Source: CAZPQK01 sp964588695 | Lineage (GTDB): Bacteria > Krumholzibacteriota > Krumholzibacteriia > WVZY01 > JAKEHA01 | Length of the DNA stretch: 64,000 nucleotides | Direction of reading: 5' to 3' | NCBI GenBank assembly: GCA_964588695.1 | Contig: CAZPQK010000006.1 | Location: 206,286-270,285 of the forward strand | Shown: one piece after another, positions 52,436 through 59,696 of the stretch | Layout of the letters: each line of letters starts with the position of its first letter | Numbering within the stretch: position 1 is the first letter of the stretch | Translations under genes and position numbers: made by a program | Notes under the pieces: model-generated | Seen by the model: only the letters and a program-made list of their open reading frames with translations | What the model was told of the DNA's origin: nothing | The model's database searches: none

Positions 52436-52480
52436 CCGCGCGGGCTGATGGTTTGGCTGCGGCCGTTCCCCCAATCACAT

Positions 52481-52500
52481 ACATTTTGGATGTGAATGGG
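52481..52500. repeat. palindrome ACATACA-TTT-TGGATGT upstream of the barrel gene
   Basis: The third member of the family, in an intergenic region 75 bp before the TTG start of the barrel protein. Its flanks (AATCACAT... and ...ATGTGA, then GGCGCTC) partly match the other copies. Confidence 0.55.
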
Positions 52501-52573
52501 GCGCTCCAATCTTGCTTAAGTTCTGATACACTGCTGGGAGTCGCCCCCTGCTTACCTTCGGCCAAGGGAAGCA

Positions 52574-53602
52574 TTGAAACCTCCGATTCCACGTATTCTG
52601 GTTCTTCTGTCACTGCTGTTCGGCAGCCACGCGCACGCCGAAATCCACGAGTTCGGAGCATCGCCCAGCATGCGGTCGACCGCGATGGGGCACACCGGCG
52701 TGGCCGACGGGTCCGAAAGTGGCACTCGTTCGCTCAATCCCGCGATCGCGCCGTGGGGAAACGAAGTGGTGTCGCTGAATGTGTTTTCGCGCGAAGTGTT
52801 GCGAAACATCCGCAACGATGCAAGGTACAGCGGTGTTGATTTAGGAATGGCCGCGTATCACTGGCGGGACGGACGCTGGTATTCGCTCGGTGCTTTTGCT
52901 CAGACCTTCGGGTTTGGTCATGAATGGATTGAGAATGATCATCAGCAGGACGCAATTAAGTTTGGCGTTGGCGCCGGAGTGGCGACGTCGCGGTCGTTTT
53001 TGAGTTTCGGTGTTGCCCGTACTGGCGTGGAGATCATCGACATTAGCAAGACGGCGACGGATCCAGTGGTCGCCCGCGCCGATTCCGACGAGGGTGCCAA
53101 CTACGACGTCGGAGTGTTGGCGGGGCGACGCTACGGCCGGTCGCGCGGCTATCGCACGACGCTGTCGCTGGGTGTGGTTCGATCTGGGTTGGGCAAGAAG
53201 CTCGTTCCCGCGGCCGTGGGGCCCGACGATCAAACTACTGTGGGCACCCGTGTGCGATTAGCGTCTCCGGTGCGGGGATTTCTCCTGCGCCGTAAAGCGC
53301 CCATGGTGGTTGTGCTGGGTAACGTTGAGTCCGTGCTTGCCGACGGACGATCGGCGGAGTGGCGACTGGGCGGCGAGATTGGGGTTTTGGATACGTTGTT
53401 TCTGCGCGGCGGATTGCACGAGTGGCAGGGCGAGTTTTTACCGGACGAGTGGCGGTCGTCGTGGGGATTCGGGGTTGTGCTTGCGATTGAGGCGACACTG
53501 GTCCGCCTCGAATGGGCGAGCGTAGAGATCGACGACGGCGCTGCGGACCACGGTGTCTCACTCCGTATTGGGGTTCCGAACGGCGGCAAGCGGCGATATT
53601 AG
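52574..53602 (+). CDS. outer-membrane barrel protein, possibly PorV/PorQ-like
   Basis: 342 residues. Signal peptide (LVLLSLLFGSHAHA), then GASPSMRSTAMGHTGVADG followed by LNPA, resembling the N-terminal GxRAxGMGGAxVAxxD...NPA pattern of PorV/UPF0164 barrels. The rest is strand-rich (YHWRDGRWYSLGAFAQTFGF; VVLGNVESVLADGRSAEWRL; GLHEWQGEFLPDEWRSSWGFG). PorV shuttles type IX cargo at the outer membrane, which would fit the three sorting-domain proteins in this window, but the similarity is weak. The TTG start at 52574 has AAGGG five bases upstream. tmRNA follows. Confidence 0.65.
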   Translation: MKPPIPRILVLLSLLFGSHAHAEIHEFGASPSMRSTAMGHTGVADGSESGTRSLNPAIAPWGNEVVSLNVFSREVLRNIRNDARYSGVDLGMAAYHWRDGRWYSLGAFAQTFGFGHEWIENDHQQDAIKFGVGAGVATSRSFLSFGVARTGVEIIDISKTATDPVVARADSDEGANYDVGVLAGRRYGRSRGYRTTLSLGVVRSGLGKKLVPAAVGPDDQTTVGTRVRLASPVRGFLLRRKAPMVVVLGNVESVLADGRSAEWRLGGEIGVLDTLFLRGGLHEWQGEFLPDEWRSSWGFGVVLAIEATLVRLEWASVEIDDGAADHGVSLRIGVPNGGKRRY

Positions 53603-53619
53603 GCGCGCACCTGGCCAAA

Positions 53620-53648
53620 TTGCCGTTTGGCTGCGGATTTGCTATATT
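53620..53648 (+). promoter_or_regulatory. sigma70 promoter of the tmRNA gene
   Basis: TTGCCG (53620-53625), 17-bp spacer, TATATT (53643-53648), about 52 bp before the mature 5' end. Confidence 0.7.
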
Positions 53649-53700
53649 TCGGCTAGCTTCAGCGGGCGCCCGGCGCGCCCGTGCATCTGCTTCGAACTGT

Positions 53701-54059
53701 GGGGGCGATTTGGCTTCGACGGGGGTGAGGGATGCTTAGGCTGCGTGTCGAGCAATGTCACTGAACTCGTTAATTGCTGTGGCAAAAATGTAAGTGCAGA
53801 CAACAACGTCGCACTGGCTGCTTAACTAGACAGCCCGTCCCGCATTCTCTGGGTTTCCAGGGGGGATGTAGGGGCGTCATTTTCTGGGAGCTAGCGTTAG
53901 CACGTGTCCGGGTGTAACACGCGAAACTTTTCGGACTGGCCTGTTGCTAATTTGCGTTCGTGGTGGTGGCAACAGGTAAGATTTCATCACGGACTACGCA
54001 CGTAGACGCTTAGGTAGTCGCATCTTCGGACGCGGGTTCGATTCCCGCCGCCTCCACCA
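53701..54059 (+). ncRNA. ssrA: tmRNA (SsrA)
   Basis: The 5' end GGGGGCGATTTGGCTTCGAC and the 3' end GGTTCGATTCCCGCC ... CCTCCACCA form the tRNA-like domain. The 5' GGGGGCG pairs with CGCCTCC (G-T allowed), and CCA is encoded at 54057-54059. The resume codon is GCA at 53796; the tag reads ADNNVALAA and ends at TAA 53823-53825, so substrates carry AADNNVALAA. The central pseudoknot region is about 200 nt. tmRNA with SmpB rescues stalled ribosomes and marks the products for proteolysis. The gene is intact although the following DNA looks foreign. Confidence 0.97.
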
Positions 54060-54427
54060 TTTTGATCTGTTGGATCCTATCTTCATCCCGTTGTTTGTCC
54101 GTGAGCCCAACAACGGATCCAACGCGCGTGGCGGAGTGCAAACTGGGACGGACCTCGTGGGTTTCGAGGAGACGGACATCTTATGACGACTTCGCCACGA
54201 GATGGCCCATGCTGGCGGGACTCAACGGATGGAGATAGCAAGAAGCTCCGCGATTGGATCATACAGCATTTCTCACTTGCCCCAAAACGCGTACCCAGAT
54301 ATCGCGGAGAGATTCCATTGACGACCGGCTCAGTATTGTGTCGTTGGCTTGCGCAAGCGGATTGAATGCGTTGGGCATTCGAACACCACGGAGCAAACGA
54401 GTAGACGTTTACTAAGGTTGGTGCGAC
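54060..54427. other. 368-bp spacer between ssrA and the SIR2 gene, hairpin, no clear gene
   Basis: It starts with a compound hairpin (54069-54123). A 60-codon frame at 54183-54365 has GAGGAG too far upstream and no recognisable product. The base composition looks lower in G+C than the flanking core genes. No integrase or duplicated ssrA 3' end was found by eye. Confidence 0.5.
54069..54123 (+). terminator. compound hairpin downstream of tmRNA
   Basis: GTTGGAT (54069-54075) pairs with ATCCAAC (54117-54123), and CCGTTGTT (54088-54095) pairs with AACAACGG (54109-54116) inside it. It could be the ssrA terminator or part of an attachment site; there is no U-tract. Confidence 0.5.
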
Positions 54428-57400
54428 ATCAGGATTGGCGGCATAGATCTTCCGGCTGAGGTACTCAACGCCCAACGTGACGGGAGGTTGGTTGTTTTTG
54501 CCGGGGCGGGCGTCTCGATGGGGCCCCCATCGAACTACCCGGATTTCAAGGGGCTAGTAAGGCGGATTGCGAGCGGTACGGGACGCCGGCACGACCCGAA
54601 GGAGCCAATTGACCGCTTTCTGGGTCGCTTGCGTAGTGACGGTGTGGAAGTTCACAAGCTCACAAAGGAATTACTGACCAACCCAAAATCCCGCCCTAAT
54701 CCTCTTCACAAATCCATCGCCATGCTCCTGGCCTCGAGTGGCAAGACACGCCTCGTTACCACGAACTTTGACAGACATTTCACTACCGAGCTCGAAGCGG
54801 CGAACGGCGCCCAGGCCGAGGTCTATTCTGCACCTGCCCTTCCGGTGGGGCACAGCTTCGAGGGATTAGTTTACTTGCACGGCTCTGTTGATGGGCCGGC
54901 GGACCGGCTCGTACTCACCGACAGCGATTTCGGGCGAGCGTACATAACTGATGGGTGGGCGAGTAAGTTTCTTCGCGACGTTTACTCGGAATTCGTGGTC
55001 CTGTTTGTAGGCTACAGCCACGATGACACTGTAATGCAGTACCTGGCGCGCGGCCTACCTCCCGGACGCTCCAACCTGTTCGCGCTGACAACGAAGAGAA
55101 AAGTCAACGATTGGATCTTTCTTGGGATCACTCCGATTCCATATCCCGTGATCGACTCGGGTGATCGACACGGCGTTCTAAGGGAATCCATGAGTTCTTG
55201 GACAGAGAATGCCACCATGGGTGCTTTGGATCACGAACAGCGCGTCAAAGCGTTACTTAACGGCCCCCCTCTGGTTGCGCAGACAGAGGAAGACGACTAC
55301 TTGCGGAGCGTTGTTGAGGATGTGGGCCGAATGCACTTCTTCGTACGCAACGCACAGGACCCAGAGTGGTTGCGCTGGGCCAACGATCGGGGTCTATTGA
55401 AGGATTTGTTTCATCGCCAGCCGCCTGAACCGGATGGTTCGTGGATGTTGGCTCAATGGTTCGCGCGGTTCGCCCTAAATAGACCGCGTGTTGCTCTCGC
55501 AGTGTTTGAGGGCAATGGCCAAGAAATGAACCCTGTACTCTGGACGGCGATTGCTCAAGCAATGCACAGCGAGACGAAACCCCGCGCGGAGTCTATGACG
55601 GCGTGGCTGCCGATCCTCATGGATCAATCGGCACCGGAAGTGCACCATGAATTCCTCGAGTACCTATTTGAGAAGGCACGAGCTGCGGGTTCTTGGCCGC
55701 TCGTACTCCGGCTATTTGAACACCTTACTCGCCCGCAACTTATGCTCGAGAAGGGGATGGCGTACTATGGAGATACAAGTGGAGATACCACTTTCACTGG
55801 GGGGAAGATATTCATCCGCGGATCGCACTATTCGCTCAACAAGGCGGTCGATAGTCTCTTCAAGCCCAATCTCGGGGAGATCGCCACGGATCTGCTTCGT
55901 ATTGGCACTCACAACATATGGTTGTCGCATGTAATCGGAAAAAGTCATGGCATATCGGACGATGACATGGATTCACTCAGTACTCAAAGGGCGGCGATCG
56001 AGCCACACCAGCAAAACCAATTGCCCCGCGATTTTGACCCCTTGATCGACGCTTGTCGCGACTCCATCGAGTACACCATTCGTTCTGATCACTCGATCGC
56101 GATGAGATTCATCGACGAGTGGGCTGAATCGCCGGCACCGCTACTACGAAGGTTGGCCATTGATGGAATGCGAAGGACGCGGAGAATCAGTGCGTCAAAG
56201 AAGCTCATATGGGTAGTTAAGAACCGCCTGCTTGATTCGTTAGCAGCGCACCACGAGCTCTTTCAGCTAGTCAAAAGCGCGTATCCGGGGGCTGACCTGG
56301 GCGCCAAGCGAGATCTCTTAAATGAAGCGAGAGCAGCTACCTCGCGCAAGATCAAACGCCACGGCGATTCGGAGCCGGACATCTACTGGCGGAGCCTGCT
56401 CCGGTTTTATTGGTGGCTCCACGATGCAACTGACGGTAAGTGCAAGCTCGTGGGCGATCGGCTAAGACGATTACGGAAGAAGTATCCTGAGGCCCAACAG
56501 TCCGAGCATCCTGATTTTCTGTATTGGTTGGGCGAAGTAAAGGTTGGCTACGAGAGTCCGAAGACTTCCGCAGAGCTAGCAGAAATGGACGTCGAGGATA
56601 CAGCGGAATACATTCTCAATTTTGATGAAGGGAAGCGCCTGGATGGCCCCACACGAGAGGGGCTTTTGCATGAACTATCGTCCGCAGTAAAGCAGGTTCC
56701 ACTCTGGGGAGTAGAGCTGTGTCGCAGCTTATTGAAGCGTAATCCCGCGCTGAAAGACTTCTGGTGGCACATTTATTGGGGCTGGATTGAATCGGAGTTG
56801 GGCGATGCGGAATGGGATGCCGTGTTATCTGTGATGGACGGTAGCCCACGACTTCGCGCGGAGGGCAGAGGAGCGGCTTGGCTACTGGCTGGGGGGGTGG
56901 GAAAAGGGGACTACAGTATTCCGAAAGACCTCATGGCGAAGGCGGAGGGGATTGGCATTAAGGTTTGGGCTGAGGCAGTGGAGAGCGCTGACCACAACAC
57001 ATCAGATTCGAATGACTGGGTAACTACGGCAATAAACAACCCGGGTGGCAATCTCGCAGAGTTCTTCGTGAGCGCGTTGTCGCTACGTCGGAAGGCTTCG
57101 GGCGCACGTTGGAGAGGAATCCCTAGGAAATATAAGACGCTGTTCGAGGAGATGCTGTCACAGAGTACTCTCGCCGGAGAGATGGCAACCGTCATCCTGG
57201 TTGGCCAACTGCAGTTCTTCTACGTTTTGGAAGCGGATTGGGCTACCGAGTTTGTGTTGCCGCGCCTTTCGTGGCGAAGTGGTCAGCGAAGAGCAACACA
57301 AGCTTGGCACGGATTTCTTTTCTATGGAAGGTGGCACGACGATCTCCTTCGATTGCTGCTCCCACACTACCAGCGGTCCTTTGGCCGGCTTGATGCTGAT

Positions 57401-58036
57401 TTACGTGACGTTCGCGAGCGATTCATCCGACATGTAGCGAGCTTCTGCCTAATCAGCAAACTCCCGAGGGTTCGTCGTGGATTTATCAACAAGTTCTTGA
57501 CTACGGCGAGCTCAAGTGACCGAGTCCTGTTTGTCCAGGCGGTTACGGAACTGTTACAAGAACTCGGCTCAGCCAGAGCCGACGAGGTATGGAGCCGTTG
57601 GCTCGGAGAATATTGGTCTCGAAGACTAGTAGGTAAGCCTGTTCCGCTAGAAAGCGACGAAGCTAGCAAGATGGTAGAATGGGCCCCGCATCTTGGTAAG
57701 ATGTTTCCAGAAGCAGTTTCGCGCGTTCGTGAAAGTTCAGTCGATAGAGCGGTTGGTAATTTCGTTTATCACGTCTTAAGGAAAAACGGCATTCCCGGGC
57801 GATACCCCGAAGCGACGGCGGACCTAGTGAAGGTACTCGTGTTGGCTTCCTACGAGCCGATGCTGGATTACGGCGACCTTGGACGAATCATCCGACATCT
57901 GGCCGATGAGGTGCCTACCAACGATGCCCTACGAACTATTCTCACTCACATGCTTTCAAAAGGGTCGACGATAGCGGGTGAGATTTTGTTGAACTTGGAC
58001 AAAGCCGATGGAGCAAGTGAAGCCGAAGGTGACTGA
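54428..58036 (+). CDS. SIR2-family defence protein with DUF4020 C-terminus, non-canonical start
   Basis: A protein of about 1202 residues. A SIR2 NAD-hydrolysing domain is clear: LVVFAGAGVSMGPPSNYPDF, TTNFD, YLHGSV with the catalytic histidine (about 131 residues after the TTG at 54488), and LFVGYSHDD. The helical remainder of about 900 residues ends in a DUF4020-like region (GQLQFFYVLEADWA; QAWHGFLFYGRW). This resembles Dsr-type defence sirtuins that deplete NAD+ on phage infection. The family N-terminus DIRIGGIDLPAEVLNAQRDG lies upstream of the only canonical start (TTG 54488), in the same open frame, but begins at ATC 54428 (or ATT 54434), where homologues have ATG. The gene may be weakly translated or inactivated. 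G+C is lower than in neighbours. Confidence 0.85.
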   Translation: MRIGGIDLPAEVLNAQRDGRLVVFAGAGVSMGPPSNYPDFKGLVRRIASGTGRRHDPKEPIDRFLGRLRSDGVEVHKLTKELLTNPKSRPNPLHKSIAMLLASSGKTRLVTTNFDRHFTTELEAANGAQAEVYSAPALPVGHSFEGLVYLHGSVDGPADRLVLTDSDFGRAYITDGWASKFLRDVYSEFVVLFVGYSHDDTVMQYLARGLPPGRSNLFALTTKRKVNDWIFLGITPIPYPVIDSGDRHGVLRESMSSWTENATMGALDHEQRVKALLNGPPLVAQTEEDDYLRSVVEDVGRMHFFVRNAQDPEWLRWANDRGLLKDLFHRQPPEPDGSWMLAQWFARFALNRPRVALAVFEGNGQEMNPVLWTAIAQAMHSETKPRAESMTAWLPILMDQSAPEVHHEFLEYLFEKARAAGSWPLVLRLFEHLTRPQLMLEKGMAYYGDTSGDTTFTGGKIFIRGSHYSLNKAVDSLFKPNLGEIATDLLRIGTHNIWLSHVIGKSHGISDDDMDSLSTQRAAIEPHQQNQLPRDFDPLIDACRDSIEYTIRSDHSIAMRFIDEWAESPAPLLRRLAIDGMRRTRRISASKKLIWVVKNRLLDSLAAHHELFQLVKSAYPGADLGAKRDLLNEARAATSRKIKRHGDSEPDIYWRSLLRFYWWLHDATDGKCKLVGDRLRRLRKKYPEAQQSEHPDFLYWLGEVKVGYESPKTSAELAEMDVEDTAEYILNFDEGKRLDGPTREGLLHELSSAVKQVPLWGVELCRSLLKRNPALKDFWWHIYWGWIESELGDAEWDAVLSVMDGSPRLRAEGRGAAWLLAGGVGKGDYSIPKDLMAKAEGIGIKVWAEAVESADHNTSDSNDWVTTAINNPGGNLAEFFVSALSLRRKASGARWRGIPRKYKTLFEEMLSQSTLAGEMATVILVGQLQFFYVLEADWATEFVLPRLSWRSGQRRATQAWHGFLFYGRWHDDLLRLLLPHYQRSFGRLDADLRDVRERFIRHVASFCLISKLPRVRRGFINKFLTTASSSDRVLFVQAVTELLQELGSARADEVWSRWLGEYWSRRLVGKPVPLESDEASKMVEWAPHLGKMFPEAVSRVRESSVDRAVGNFVYHVLRKNGIPGRYPEATADLVKVLVLASYEPMLDYGDLGRIIRHLADEVPTNDALRTILTHMLSKGSTIAGEILLNLDKADGASEAEGD

Positions 58037-58119
58037 TCTCTATTTGTAACAAGTTTCAGCACCTCTGCCCTCGCCCGTTGGGCGCATCCCCTGTCCTATC
58101 TACCCAAAGGAATCTTACC

Positions 58120-58256
58120 TTGAGCAAAGTTAAGGTCGCGGCGTTTACGTTGTCCGGCACCATTTTCGCCCCATGGAAGAGCGACGAGGACGTTGTCCTC
58201 AAGAATATCGCCACAGAGAAAGCGACTCACGTAGTCTTGAAGAAGTCGTCGCACCG
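58120..58256 (+). pseudogene. possible remnant of a RibD/DHFR-family gene with internal deletion
   Basis: TTG AGC AAA begins MSKVKVAAFTLSG, like the start of RibD-C/dihydrofolate-reductase-family proteins. About 25 codons later ATEKATHVVLKK resembles the C-terminal end of the same family. The middle (about 130 residues) is missing. AAAGGAA precedes the TTG. The frame then runs into unrelated codons to 58332. Read as a decayed gene, but it is short and could be coincidence. Confidence 0.35.
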
Positions 58257-58261
58257 CGCCA

Positions 58262-58286
58262 ATCACATTCATTTTGGATGTGATTT
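58262..58286. repeat. palindrome ACATTCA-TTT-TGGATGT at the end of the HNH gene
   Basis: Near-perfect inverted repeat that contains the HNH stop codon on the minus strand. Similar copies are near 58907-58926 (perfect: ACATTCA-TTT-TGAATGT) and 52481-52500 (ACATACA-TTT-TGGATGT). Confidence 0.6.
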
Positions 58287-59456
58287 GTCGCTGCCGAACA
58301 TCCGCTCGGCCATCAAGCGGTTGTGGGTCTGACACATCAGTCGCAAATTCCCCGGCGAGTGCGACCCGCCCAGCGCAAACGGCACAACGTGGTCGACTTC
58401 CAGCCTGGCCTGCTCTAGACACCTGTGGCCGTCGGGAGCGACAAAGGTACACTGGCCTCCATCACGAATGAAAACGTCATCGCGTATGCGCGCGGGAATG
58501 TGCCGTGTCGGTTCAGGCCGTGTCGCACCAGTCGATCTCGTTAACGACACCGCATCCACCGATCGTGAATCAGTCGTCCGCGTTGTCGCGGTGCGATTCG
58601 CGTCCGCTCCATCGGTTGCGGCTGACTTCGCCATTCGCTCCTCGCGACGACGCGCACGGGCCGCTGGATCGTGACGCTCAATAAACTCGGCCAGAACAAT
58701 TTGCAACAGGCGCTCGGTCGTCATCGCGCCTCGCACGCGGTGGCTGGCCAGGGCCATTGCCTTTTGCAGCTGCGCGGTAGTGGTCTCATCGATGGTAAAC
58801 TCCACCCGATACCGCTTCAACACCTCGCACGTCGGGCGCGGTTCCTTGGGCATAGTAACCGGACGTTCGGCCTCGGGGTTTTCTTTCGCGTCCGTGTTCC
58901 CGTTCTTACATTCATTTTGAATGTGATCTTTTGGCGCTCTACCCGCGCTGGCCGATAAAGTGGCCAGCGGCAGGCCAGGTGAACGGTTTGCCGTCGGCTT
59001 TGCGATAACGGGGCGAATGCGATCGCGTTGCGTCACGTCGTCTCCACGCACCTGCGCGACGATGGCTTGCGCGTCGCGAATCGACTTGCCGCGCAGTTGC
59101 TGCGTGAGATCTTCAATATTATCGCCATTCATGACACCGGCGACTGCGCTTAGCGCGCCGAGGGTAATCTGTCGCTGCTCCAACAGCGCGCGAAGCGGAG
59201 GGTGCTTGGTAATCGCTCGCGCGGCCGCGATGCGCCGAACACCCGACGACGTGGAGTAGCCCAACTCGTTAACAACGTAGCTAAACAGTGAGCTATGCCC
59301 GCGGTCGCGATACAGCCGACGCCGATCGAGTTCGGCAAGGTGGTCGAGAATGCGGAGCGTGACACGACGCTCGCGGCTCATTAATGTTGTAATACGATGG
59401 TGCAGTTGGCCGTGCGAGAGTGTGGAAAGCGGAACCGATTTGTGAGGCGTGATCAT
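58269..59456 (-). CDS. HNH endonuclease with DUF222-like helical N-terminus
   Basis: 395 residues. The N-terminal about 130 residues form a helical region (HHRITTLMSRERRVTLRILD; GHSSLFSYVVNELGYSTSSG; RIAAARAI) seen in many bacterial HNH proteins. A linker rich in Lys, Pro, Glu and Thr follows, and the HNH domain ends the protein (RDGGQCTFVAPDGHRCLEQA; LEVDHVVPFALGGSHSPGNLRLMCQTHNRLMAERM). AAAGG eight bases before the ATG supports the start. Such genes are often multi-copy and mobile-like. Two of three copies of a 17-bp palindrome lie in this gene, one of them spanning its stop codon. DNA-cutting activity is likely but the target is unknown. Confidence 0.88.
   Translation of the reverse strand: MITPHKSVPLSTLSHGQLHHRITTLMSRERRVTLRILDHLAELDRRRLYRDRGHSSLFSYVVNELGYSTSSGVRRIAAARAITKHPPLRALLEQRQITLGALSAVAGVMNGDNIEDLTQQLRGKSIRDAQAIVAQVRGDDVTQRDRIRPVIAKPTANRSPGLPLATLSASAGRAPKDHIQNECKNGNTDAKENPEAERPVTMPKEPRPTCEVLKRYRVEFTIDETTTAQLQKAMALASHRVRGAMTTERLLQIVLAEFIERHDPAARARRREERMAKSAATDGADANRTATTRTTDSRSVDAVSLTRSTGATRPEPTRHIPARIRDDVFIRDGGQCTFVAPDGHRCLEQARLEVDHVVPFALGGSHSPGNLRLMCQTHNRLMAERMFGSDKSHPK
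58907..58926. repeat. palindrome ACATTCA-TTT-TGAATGT inside the HNH gene
   Basis: Perfect 7-bp arms around TTT, coding for part of the linker (HIQNECKNG). It is the best copy of the three-copy family. Confidence 0.6.
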
Positions 59457-59696
59457 AACGTAACCTTTCTGGTCGGCACGTTAACGACAACATAACATGG
59501 GGTTTTGCGGCCTGCGTACAAGCGCGCAGAGCGTCGAACGCGTCCGTGTTGACGAAGAAAAAGCGAACAGCGAACATCGTAACTGAGCGGCGTTTGTGGC
59601 GCGGTTCAAGCACATTGTCGGGAGCGTCCGTCCCTCGCGAGAAAGTCCCAACCAAAAAGTCGTCAAGAACAAAACGATTCGTGTTAGCCTTTTTCA

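Larger units (their letters stand above)
52119..52573. other. 455-bp intergenic region with operators, a mini-ORF and a palindrome
   Basis: Between the divergent lipoprotein and barrel genes. It holds a tandem TGTCG-N6-CGACA pair at 52293-52326, a 13-codon ORF at 52394-52435 with a strong AAGGGGGAG ribosome-binding site, and the palindrome ACATACA-TTT-TGGATGT near 52481-52500. No larger gene is seen. Confidence 0.6.

Noticed and set aside
52422..52661. 79-codon minus-strand frame at the start of the barrel gene
   Set aside because: It overlaps the palindrome and the signal peptide of the barrel gene. No domain, no ribosome-binding site.
54183..54365. 60-codon frame between ssrA and the SIR2 gene
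   Set aside because: No recognisable product and the upstream GAGGAG is too far from the ATG; treated as noncoding.
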